Below are positions 33,477 to 40,665 of a stretch of 64,000 bases of DNA, one piece after another. Positions within the stretch are counted from its first letter, which is position 1. Each line of letters starts with the position of its first letter. A program made the position numbers and the translations under genes. Location of the stretch: contig NZ_JAKLUA010000020.1 in the NCBI RefSeq assembly GCF_022012435.1, positions 46,532-110,531 of the forward strand, written 5' to 3'. The DNA comes from Bradyrhizobium zhengyangense (GTDB taxonomy: Bacteria; Pseudomonadota; Alphaproteobacteria; Rhizobiales; Xanthobacteraceae). Below the pieces are notes generated by a model that saw only the letters and a program-made list of their open reading frames with translations, was not told the DNA's origin and made no database searches.

Positions 33477-36032
33477 GGCCGGCTGAAACAGCAACACTGC
33501 GGCAAGCGTCGTCACCAGCGACAAAGCGAGCAGCTTGCCCATGCTGGATGTGCCCGGATGGCTCGACAGCCACAAGCTGCCGAACGCCGTCGCCGTCGTC
33601 AGCGCGCTGAAGAAGATCGCCCGCGTCAGGCTGGTCTGAAGCAGGTTCGTCCTGCCGGACCGCCACGCGACGACATAATAGATCTTGAACGCGACGCCGA
33701 CGCCGAGCAGCAGCGGAAACGCGACGATATTGGCGAAGTTCAGCGGCAGGCCGATCAACACGCAAATCTCGAGTGTCACCGCACCCGCAACCAGAAGCGG
33801 CACCAGCGTCATCAGCACGTCCACGATGCGACGGAGCGTGATCCACAGCAACAGGCCGATCACCAGCAGCGCATAGATGCCGGCATGGATGAAGGCATTC
33901 ACCACGGTGTCACCGGATTTCAGGATCGAGACGGGTCCGCCGATCGCGGTCGGCTCGGCAGCGAGCACGGCGGCCGCAAACTTGCGCAGCGTATCGTTAT
34001 CGTTCGGATCGCCCTTGGGCTGAGCCTCGACACGGATGATGCCGTCCTTGCTCTTCCAGGCGCTCACGAGATCCGGCGGCAATGAGCTCAGCGTGACCGG
34101 CCCGGCCTGCATCGCATTTCTCAGCTGGTCGAACACGATCTTCATCGGCGCGACGAACACGTCCTGCGCCTTGTTGCGGGTCGCTTCATCCGAGTTGGCG
34201 AGCTTCTCCAGGGCGTCCGCGAGTCGACGCGAGGCAACCGCGCCAGGGCCCTTGGCGTCGCCCGCAGTCCGGCGGAGATTGTCGACCGAGGATTTCAGCG
34301 ACTCGACATTCTCCTGGTCCGACGGCGCTGCATCGATCTGGTCCGGATTGAGCGCGGGGTTCAGCACCTTGGCGCCCTGCGCGATCAGCTTCAGTTTCGG
34401 CTGCTGGTCCTCAGGCACGAAACTGTTGAGCGACATCACCCGCAGTACTTCGGGGACCTTTTCGAGCCTCGCCTCAACCTGCCTGGCTTGCTCTTCCGAC
34501 GTGACCATCACGTTGATGGCATTGGCGCCGGTGTTGGGATCCTTGCGCAGGTCGAGGAAGGTCGCGATCGACTCCGCGTTCGGGTTGCGCAGGTTCATCG
34601 GGTTGAAGTCGAACTTCAGGAAGTAGAGCAGCGGCAGGCCGGCGAGCGCCAGCAGCAACGTGCCGCCCACGACCAACACACGGTGCTTCTCCAGGAAGTA
34701 ATCGAGCGGCGCCAGGAAGGCATAACCGACCGGCTCCATCTCGCCGGGCGGATTCAGCAGCTTCAGCATCGCGGGCAGTACGGTGATGCTGGAGACGAAC
34801 GCCACCAGCATGCCGACGCCGGCGATCTGGCCGAGCTCGGAGATGCCCTTGTAGTCGGTCGGCAGGAAGCAGAGAAAGCCGGCGGCAGTCGCCATTGCCG
34901 CCAACGACAGCGGCACTGCGGAGCGCTTCGCGGCAAGCACCAGCGCGCCGGAGAGATCGTTGTGCTTGTAGCGCTCCGAACGGTAGCGGACGCTGTACTG
35001 GATACCGAAATCGACGCCCAGACCGACGAACAGCACGGCGAACGCGATCGACAGCAGGTTGAACGAGCCGACCATCATCAGGCCGGCGGCGGTCGTCAGC
35101 GCGAGGCCGACGAAGAGATTGACGAATACCGCGAAGATGATTTTCGACGAGTGCAGCGCGAGCCACAGGATCAGCAGCACCACGACCACCGTGCCCACCC
35201 CGTTGACGATGGCGCCTTCCTGGACGGTCGCGTATTCCTCGTTCGCGATCGGGACCGGACCTGTCAGCCGCACCCGCGCCTGGTACTTCGTCGCGAAATC
35301 GAGATCGACCGCGGCCTTGCGGATCGCGTCGGTCGCGCCCTTGCCGGGCTCCAGCGCGTTGTAGTCGAGAATCGGCTTGAACTCGATGAAGGCCCGCTTG
35401 TCCGAATCCTGTAGCGGCTTGTCGCTGACGAGCTCGCGCCAGGAGAAAATCGCATTGCCCTTGCTGAGCACGGTCTCGACGGTCTCCGCGATCTGGTTGA
35501 ACGGCCGCTCGGTGCTGTCGAGCTTGACCTCGCCGCGCTTGACGCCGGCAAGCCCGGTCTCCAGCGCGCCAGTCAGGCCGCGGATCGAGGGATCACCGGC
35601 CATGATCTCGATCAGGGGCGCTGCGGATTCGAACTGGCTGGTGATCTTGCCGACTTCCTCGGTCGGCAGGAACAACAGGCCGTTCTTCTCGAAGAACTCG
35701 CCGGTGCCGAGCTGCTGCATCGACTGGAATTCGGCCTTGTTGTCCTTCAGCTTGGCGAACAGCGCGTCTGACGCCGCGGTCGCCATCTCCGGTGTCCTGG
35801 CCTCGACTACCGCGAGAATCGTGGCATCGCGGTCGAAGGCACGATCGAACTGCTGGTCGCGCTGGCGCCAGTCGAGATTCTGGGCAATCAGCGAATTGAT
35901 GTCGGTGTTGATGGCAAAGTGCCGGGACGTGTAATAGCCGGCCCCTACCGCCAGCAGGAGCCCGAGAACGACGACGAGGGAGGCAAACCGGGTACAGGCC
36001 CTGACGATGGCAACGACTACGCTTTGCAGCAT
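33444..36032 (-). CDS. hpnN: Hopanoid transporter HpnN (RND/MMPL family)
   Basis: An 862-residue inner-membrane RND transporter with two sets of six helices and two large periplasmic domains (after TM1 and after TM7). IVRACTRFASLVVVLGLLLA is TM1, and FAVLFVGLGVDFGIQYSVRY is the TM4 proton-relay segment of this subfamily. In Rhodopseudomonas HpnN carries hopanoids from the inner to the outer membrane and its loss causes growth defects. The gene has a perfect GGAAC-N16-CGTT promoter about 32 bases upstream. It lies next to hpnO and back to back with ispH-hpnH. Its 3' end overlaps the DUF2147 gene. Confidence 0.93.
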   Translation of the reverse strand: MLQSVVVAIVRACTRFASLVVVLGLLLAVGAGYYTSRHFAINTDINSLIAQNLDWRQRDQQFDRAFDRDATILAVVEARTPEMATAASDALFAKLKDNKAEFQSMQQLGTGEFFEKNGLLFLPTEEVGKITSQFESAAPLIEIMAGDPSIRGLTGALETGLAGVKRGEVKLDSTERPFNQIAETVETVLSKGNAIFSWRELVSDKPLQDSDKRAFIEFKPILDYNALEPGKGATDAIRKAAVDLDFATKYQARVRLTGPVPIANEEYATVQEGAIVNGVGTVVVVLLILWLALHSSKIIFAVFVNLFVGLALTTAAGLMMVGSFNLLSIAFAVLFVGLGVDFGIQYSVRYRSERYKHNDLSGALVLAAKRSAVPLSLAAMATAAGFLCFLPTDYKGISELGQIAGVGMLVAFVSSITVLPAMLKLLNPPGEMEPVGYAFLAPLDYFLEKHRVLVVGGTLLLALAGLPLLYFLKFDFNPMNLRNPNAESIATFLDLRKDPNTGANAINVMVTSEEQARQVEARLEKVPEVLRVMSLNSFVPEDQQPKLKLIAQGAKVLNPALNPDQIDAAPSDQENVESLKSSVDNLRRTAGDAKGPGAVASRRLADALEKLANSDEATRNKAQDVFVAPMKIVFDQLRNAMQAGPVTLSSLPPDLVSAWKSKDGIIRVEAQPKGDPNDNDTLRKFAAAVLAAEPTAIGGPVSILKSGDTVVNAFIHAGIYALLVIGLLLWITLRRIVDVLMTLVPLLVAGAVTLEICVLIGLPLNFANIVAFPLLLGVGVAFKIYYVVAWRSGRTNLLQTSLTRAIFFSALTTATAFGSLWLSSHPGTSSMGKLLALSLVTTLAAVLLFQPALMGKPRNLRE

Positions 36033-36063
36033 CTTTTCTTTCTAGTGTTAGCAGCCTGCCGAA

Positions 36064-36088
36064 AACGCCCGCTGTTTAGCGGAGTTCC
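36064..36088 (-). promoter_or_regulatory. EcfG-type general stress promoter of hpnN
   Basis: On the minus strand GGAAC (36088-36084), 16 bases, then CGTT (36067-36064), an exact match to the alphaproteobacterial EcfG/RpoE2 consensus GGAAC-N16/17-CGTT. The start codon of hpnN is at 36032, leaving a leader of roughly 25 bases. The spacer contains an inverted repeat, ccgct-gttt-agcgg. The motif predicts induction of hopanoid export under general stress. Confidence 0.82.
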
Positions 36089-36240
36089 CGGGCGAAACCT
36101 ATTGCCGTTTTGGGTCGTTCTCACCGGAACAAGGTTCGAAGTAAACGGCGAAAGACCATGGCAAAATCATGCGGGACGGCGGTATAGCCGGAGACTTGAG
36201 GCGGCAAAGTGACGAAGGGGTGAGCACAAACGTTGCCGTC

Positions 36241-36303
36241 TTGCTCATCCGAAATGGCGCACTATAATACCTCATATCGGTCCTACCCGGAACCCGCGGT
36301 TCC
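36241..36303 (+). promoter_or_regulatory. Housekeeping promoter of ispH-hpnH with a hairpin-bearing leader
   Basis: TTGCTC (36241-36246), 16 bases, TATAAT (36263-36268): a consensus -10 and a fair -35. Transcription would start near 36275. A 6-bp hairpin, ggaacc-cgc-ggttcc, lies at 36289-36303, immediately after that start. The remaining leader to the ispH ATG at 36490 is about 190 bases and holds no other gene. The early hairpin could stabilise the RNA 5' end. Confidence 0.65.
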
Positions 36304-36489
36304 TTACACCTTTCCTTATTGCCGATTTTTTGACACAAAGTGCTGTGCCTGCATGCGCCGAGACCCTGATGGGGTGGGCGGTTACCGCGGTTGCGACACC
36401 AATGGTGCGGATATTGCAGCGTTGGCCCATATCGGGGTGCCGCCGGGGACAAATAAGCGGATTGGTGCAACTTGCGTGATGGGCGTCCA

Positions 36490-37416
36490 ATGGAAGTTTA
36501 TCTAGCGCAGCCGCGCGGCTTTTGCGCAGGCGTGGTGCGCGCGATCGAGATTGTCGAGCGGGCGTTGGAGAAATACGGCCCGCCGGTCTACGTGCGCCAC
36601 GAGATCGTGCATAACAAATACGTCGTCGAGAGCCTGAAGGCCAAAGGCGCTGTCTTCGTCGAGGAGCTGTCCGAGGTTCCGCCGAAGGCCGTGACCGTTT
36701 TCAGTGCCCATGGCGTCGCCCGCAGCGTCGAAGAAGAGGCCGCCGCGCGCGACCTTCCGGTGCTGAACGCCACCTGCCCCCTGGTCACGAAAGTTCACAA
36801 TCAGGGGAAGCGCTACATCTCCAAGGGCCGTACCCTGATCCTGATCGGCCATGCCGGCCACCCCGAGGTCGAGGGCACAATGGGCCAGGTTCCAGGGCCC
36901 GTTCTGCTGGTCCAGAGCGTCGAAGAGGCCAAGGCCCTGACGCTGCCGGCGGATACGCCAGTGGCCTACATCACCCAGACCACCCTGTCGGTCGACGACA
37001 CCAAGGGCATTATTGAGGCCCTTCAAGCCAAATTTACAGATATTCAAGGCCCAGACATCCGGGATATCTGCTATGCGACACAGAACCGCCAATCTGCGGT
37101 AAGGGACTTGAGCAAGCTGGTCGACGTGATTTTGGTGGTGGGCGCTGCCAATAGCTCGAACTCGAACCGGCTCCGCGAGATCGGCACTGAGGCCGGTGTC
37201 GCGAGTTATCTGATCGCCGATGGCCGCGAGCTCAATCCGGAGTGGTTGAAAGGTGCCAGGTCCGTCGGCCTTACGGCCGGCGCCTCGGCGCCCGAGGTGC
37301 TGGTGGATGACGTGATCGAAGCGCTGCGGCGGATCGGACCGGTGACGGTTTCGGTGCTCCCGGGCCGCGAGGAAAACATCGAATTCAGGCTTCCGGCCGA
37401 ACTGGCTGCGAGCTGA
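36490..37416 (+). CDS. ispH: 4-hydroxy-3-methylbut-2-enyl diphosphate reductase
   Basis: A 308-residue iron-sulfur enzyme that makes IPP and DMAPP in the last step of the MEP pathway. The three cluster cysteines are in RGFCAGVVRAI (Cys12), NATCPLVTKVH (near 96) and ICYATQNRQSA (near 197). FSAHGVARSV and GHAGHPEVEGTMGQ are substrate-binding segments, and SNSNRLREI matches the family. The ATG at 36490 gives the canonical N-terminus MEVYLAQPRGFC. hpnH follows after 35 bases, linking precursor supply to hopanoid elongation. Confidence 0.96.
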   Translation: MEVYLAQPRGFCAGVVRAIEIVERALEKYGPPVYVRHEIVHNKYVVESLKAKGAVFVEELSEVPPKAVTVFSAHGVARSVEEEAAARDLPVLNATCPLVTKVHNQGKRYISKGRTLILIGHAGHPEVEGTMGQVPGPVLLVQSVEEAKALTLPADTPVAYITQTTLSVDDTKGIIEALQAKFTDIQGPDIRDICYATQNRQSAVRDLSKLVDVILVVGAANSSNSNRLREIGTEAGVASYLIADGRELNPEWLKGARSVGLTAGASAPEVLVDDVIEALRRIGPVTVSVLPGREENIEFRLPAELAAS

Positions 37417-37451
37417 CCTACCCGAATTTCAAGCCCAGAAAGAAACGTGTA

Positions 37452-38612
37452 ATGGCAATCCCCTTCTTCAAGGAAATGCGTATCGGCGGCTATTTGCTCA
37501 AGCAGAAACTGCTTGGCCGCAAACGCTATCCGCTCGTGCTCATGCTCGAGCCGCTGTTCCGCTGCAACCTCGCCTGCGTCGGCTGCGGCAAGATCGACTA
37601 TCCGGATGCGATCCTCAACCGCCGCATGACCGCCCAGGAGTGCTGGGACGCGGCCGACGAGTGCGGCGCGCCGATGGTGGCTATTCCCGGCGGCGAGCCG
37701 CTGATCCACAAGGAGATCGGCGAGATCGTGCGCGGCCTCGTCGCGCGCAAGAAGTTCGTCTCGCTCTGCACCAATGCGCTGCTGCTCGAGAAGAAGCTCG
37801 ACCTGTTCGAGCCCTCCCCGTACCTGTTCTTCTCCGTGCATCTGGACGGCCTGCGCGACCACCACGACAAGGCGGTGTCGCAGCAGGGCGTGTTCGACCG
37901 CGCCGTGTCCGCGATCAAGGCAGCGAAGGCCCGCGGGTTCACCGTCAACGTCAACGCCACCATCTTCGACGGCCATCCGGCCGAGGAGATCGCAAAGTTC
38001 CTCGACCTCACCGTCGAGCTCGGCGTCGGCGTCTCGATGTCGCCCGGCTATGCCTATGAGCGCGCGCCGGACCAGGAGCACTTCCTTAACCGCACCAAGA
38101 CCAAGAAGCTGTTCCGCGACGTCTTCGCGATGGGCAAGGGCAAGAAGTGGAACTTCATGCACTCCGGCCTGTTCCTCGACTTCCTCGCCGGCAACCAGGA
38201 ATATGAGTGCACGCCCTGGGGCATGCCCGCGCGCAACATCTTCGGTTGGCAGAAGCCCTGCTATCTGCTCGGTGAAGGCTACGCCAAAACCTTCAAGGAG
38301 CTGATGGACACCACCGACTGGGAGACCTACGGCACCGGCAAGTACGAGAAGTGCGCCGACTGTATGGCCCATTGCGGCTACGAGCCGACGGCGGCGACCG
38401 CAGCGCTGAACAACCCGATCAAGGCGATGTGGGTGTCGCTGCGCGGCATCAAGACCACTGGCCCGATGGCGCCGGAGATCGACATGTCGAAGCAGCGCCC
38501 GGCGCAGTACATCTTCTCCGAGCAGGTCCAGAAGAAGCTCTCCGAGATCCGCAAGGACGAGGCCGACGCCGCTACGGCGAAGGCGGCACGGAAGGCTTCG
38601 ACGGCAGCATAA
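37452..38612 (+). CDS. hpnH: Adenosylhopane synthase HpnH (radical SAM)
   Basis: A 386-residue radical SAM enzyme that adds the 5'-deoxyadenosyl group to diploptene, the first step of side-chain elongation. The cluster motif is FRCNLACVGCGK, giving Cys38, Cys42 and Cys45. GGEPLIHKEIGEIVRGL (SAM-binding GGE) follows, and a SPASM-like C-terminal Cys set appears in ECTPWGMPARNIFGWQKPCY and KCADCMAHCGYEP. The length and MAIPFFKEMRIGGYLL start are typical of HpnH. It is co-transcribed with ispH and followed by a terminator. Confidence 0.96.
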   Translation: MAIPFFKEMRIGGYLLKQKLLGRKRYPLVLMLEPLFRCNLACVGCGKIDYPDAILNRRMTAQECWDAADECGAPMVAIPGGEPLIHKEIGEIVRGLVARKKFVSLCTNALLLEKKLDLFEPSPYLFFSVHLDGLRDHHDKAVSQQGVFDRAVSAIKAAKARGFTVNVNATIFDGHPAEEIAKFLDLTVELGVGVSMSPGYAYERAPDQEHFLNRTKTKKLFRDVFAMGKGKKWNFMHSGLFLDFLAGNQEYECTPWGMPARNIFGWQKPCYLLGEGYAKTFKELMDTTDWETYGTGKYEKCADCMAHCGYEPTAATAALNNPIKAMWVSLRGIKTTGPMAPEIDMSKQRPAQYIFSEQVQKKLSEIRKDEADAATAKAARKASTAA

Positions 38613-38639
38613 GTCGCGCGAGCACGCACGAACGAACAA

Positions 38640-38669
38640 GGCTCGGTCGCCATCGCGACCGGGCCTTTT
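38640..38669 (+). terminator. Intrinsic terminator of ispH-hpnH
   Basis: Stem ggctcggtcgc, loop catc, arm gcgaccgggcc (one G-U pair), then ttttcttttgc. It lies 27 bases past the hpnH stop. The arm gcgaccgggcc is the same as that in the terminator after hpnG. Confidence 0.9.
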
Positions 38670-38695
38670 CTTTTGCTCATTCTCCCACAAAATGA

Positions 38696-38929
38696 AAAAC
38701 AACCCCATGCACAGTAGAAGCGCCATCGCTCGCTGGCACGGGGTCTACCTGGTTAGGTCATTGCAGCGTCGAGCAAATCGGCATCAAACCGGCAAGGATC
38801 GCCGCAGCTGCGGCGCGGGTCCGTTTTCGTAACCAGCGGCGCCGTCAGCCGGCCGCGATTAAGACCGACCCAATTTCGTATTTTACGAATATCATTTGAC
38901 CCGTCGGGCAAAACAGTGGCACTATGCCA
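38696..38929. repeat. Dispersed repeat, interrupted copy
   Basis: Left block aaaacaaccccatgcacagt (38696-38715, continuing aga) and right block from attttacgaatatcattt, then gacccgtcgggcaaaaca and actatgcca (38880-38929). The same two blocks occur at 57397-57517 in the same order and orientation. Here they stand 161 bases apart against 48 there, so this copy carries about 110 extra bases. The space between this element and the RAYT gene holds REP sequences and no other gene. Confidence 0.75.
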
Positions 38930-39134
38930 TGCTGGCAGTTTCGAAAGCGGCACCAGCTAGTCGCTTTCCGCGAGGCACGAAGTCTCGACGCCGCGGTCTT
39001 CATTTCGTGCTGAACCAGATACTTCGTGATTGCCGCGGGCTGACAATCTGAGCGACAGCCCCGGCACCGTCACTGTAATAATCGTGATTCACTCCAGGGG
39101 TGCAGTCCAGCACTGTCACGGTAGTCGGGGACGA

Positions 39135-39235
39135 GATGGATTTCGCAAGGGCTCAGCTCATTCTACGAACTAGGCTTCTGAGAAGCACCAAACGATGCAG
39201 CGCGTAGGATGGGTTGAGCCCTTGCGAAACCCATC
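39135..39235. repeat. Inverted pair of REP elements upstream of the RAYT gene
   Basis: A plus-oriented element (gatggatttcgcaagggctc, then agctcattctacg, 39135-39167) and a minus-oriented one (cgtaggatgggttgagccc, then ttgcgaaacccatc, 39203-39235) face each other across 35 bases. Each contains its own short palindrome (gatgggtt/aacccatc in the better-preserved copy). Such a paired arrangement is a REPIN, the substrate type of REP-associated transposases. The left element has drifted from the consensus. Confidence 0.85.
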
Positions 39236-39262
39236 ACACTTGTTTCGTGGTAACGTCGCGTC

Positions 39263-39796
39263 ATGACCGCGTACCGCCGCAATTTCGTTCCGGGCGGATG
39301 CTTCTTCTTCACCGTCAATCTGGCGGAACGGAAGCTATCGCTGCTGACGGATCATGCCGAGCTGTTGCGCGCGGCGTTTCGCGAGACACGCCCACGCCAT
39401 CCATTCGCGATCGACGCCATCGTGGTGTTGCCTGATCATCTCCACACCGTATGGAACCTGCCCAAAGGTGATGCCGATTTTGCGGTGCGTTGGCAGTTGA
39501 TCAAGGCCGCTTTCTCGCGCCGCCTGGCGCGAAACGAACGGATATCCCAAAGCCGTTCGGCCAAGGGTGAACGGGGCATCTGGCAACGCCGATATTGGGA
39601 GCATACCATTCGCGACGAAATGGATTTCAGCCGGCACGTCGATTACGTCCATATCAATCCGGTCAAGCATGGGCTCGTCGACCGGGTCCGCGACTGGGCG
39701 CCGTCATCGTTTCATCGTCACGTGGAGCTGGGCAACTATCCGGCCGATTGGGCGGGCGATCTGTCGAATGATGGCCGCGATTATGGAGAGCGGTGA
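39263..39796 (+). CDS. REP-associated tyrosine transposase (RAYT)
   Basis: A 177-residue single-strand transposase of the Y1/HUH type. The HUH metal motif is LPDHLHTVWNLP (His-Leu-His, near residues 58-60), and the catalytic Tyr lies in HVDYVHINPVKHGLV near 128. IWQRRYWEHTIRDE is a family signature. The ATG at 39263 follows closely on the upstream REP pair, and a third matching REP element begins 10 bases after the stop, so gene and substrates form one unit. It appears intact. It sits between hpnH and the hpnG end of the hopanoid operon. Confidence 0.93.
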   Translation: MTAYRRNFVPGGCFFFTVNLAERKLSLLTDHAELLRAAFRETRPRHPFAIDAIVVLPDHLHTVWNLPKGDADFAVRWQLIKAAFSRRLARNERISQSRSAKGERGIWQRRYWEHTIRDEMDFSRHVDYVHINPVKHGLVDRVRDWAPSSFHRHVELGNYPADWAGDLSNDGRDYGER

Positions 39797-39805
39797 TCGC
39801 GACGC

Positions 39806-39838
39806 GATGGGTTTCGCAAGAGCTCAACCCATCCTACG
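39806..39838. repeat. REP element downstream of the RAYT gene
   Basis: gatgggtttcgcaagagctc followed by aacccatcctacg. The 8-bp arms gatgggtt and aacccatc pair around a 12-base loop. It is a close copy of the elements at 39135-39235. Confidence 0.85.
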
Positions 39839-39861
39839 AAGTCATGCCTCAGCCAAAAAAC

Positions 39862-39892
39862 AAAAAGGCCCGATCGCATCGCGACCGGGCCT
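39862..39892 (-). terminator. Intrinsic terminator of the hpnC-D-E-shc-hpnG operon
   Basis: Read on the minus strand: aggcccggtcgc, loop gat, gcgatcgggcct, then a T-run (aaaaa at 39862-39866 on the plus strand). It lies 24 bases past the hpnG stop and could also end RAYT transcripts. Confidence 0.88.
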
Positions 39893-39915
39893 GTTGTTTT
39901 GCCGGGCTGAAAAGC

Positions 39916-40665
39916 TCAGATCGTCTCCGCCACCAGCGCTTCGCTGTCCACCAGCTCCGTGCCGATCAGGAAATCGCGGCAGCCGCGCAAGGACCGCAGC
40001 GCGCGGTTGAAGTCGAGGCCGGTGGAGACCAGGGCGTGGAGCGTGGCCGGGTTGCGGACGATGCCGCGCAGGACGGCGGCGAGGTCGATCTGGCCGTTGG
40101 GCTTGATGGCGGCGCGGGCGAGCGCCGGCAGCGCGCGGTGGGCGGGGTCGCTGATGACGCGGACTGCGGCGAACGGCAGGCCGGCCTCGGCGGCGTAGGC
40201 GGCGGCGATGTGGCTTTCCATGTCGACGGCGGAGGCGCCGGTTTCCGAATGCAGCGCCGCCTTGCAGGATGAACCCGTGACCACTTCCTCGGCACCGGCG
40301 AGGCTGCCGCGCACGACCCGGCGGCGGCCGGAGGTCAGCTTGTCGATGAGGTCGTCGCTGAGCGACAGCCCGGCCCCCCAGCGCGCATCGCCGGAGAGCA
40401 CCTCGGTCGCCACCACGACGTCGCCGGAGCGCAAGCTCGGATCGAGCCCGCCGGCGACGCCGAACGAGATCACGCCGCGAATCGTCTCGGGGTCCACCAC
40501 CGTCAGGAGCGCGCGCAATTGTGTCGGGCTGCTGGACGAGCAAATGACCGCCATGCCGGGGCCGGCGGCAATGCGGGCCTCCTGGACAAGTCCGGTCACG
40601 ATCAAGATCGGCCGCGGATCAATGGCATTGCCCGCAGTAAAATAGTCCCCCGTCCCCAAAGTCAC
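39916..40665 (-). CDS. hpnG: Hopanoid-associated phosphorylase HpnG
   Basis: A 249-residue nucleoside phosphorylase-like enzyme that removes adenine from adenosylhopane to give ribosylhopane (or its phosphate). ILIVTGLVQEARIAAG lies at the N-terminus, GVISFGVAGGLDPSL near 80 and SAVDMESHIAAAYAAEAG near 165, the last being the purine/ribose-binding region. The GTG at 40665 is chosen as start because it overlaps the shc stop by four bases (GTGA) and begins the conserved region; the frame is open 49 codons upstream only within shc. Last gene of the operon. Confidence 0.92.
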   Translation of the reverse strand: MTLGTGDYFTAGNAIDPRPILIVTGLVQEARIAAGPGMAVICSSSSPTQLRALLTVVDPETIRGVISFGVAGGLDPSLRSGDVVVATEVLSGDARWGAGLSLSDDLIDKLTSGRRRVVRGSLAGAEEVVTGSSCKAALHSETGASAVDMESHIAAAYAAEAGLPFAAVRVISDPAHRALPALARAAIKPNGQIDLAAVLRGIVRNPATLHALVSTGLDFNRALRSLRGCRDFLIGTELVDSEALVAETI

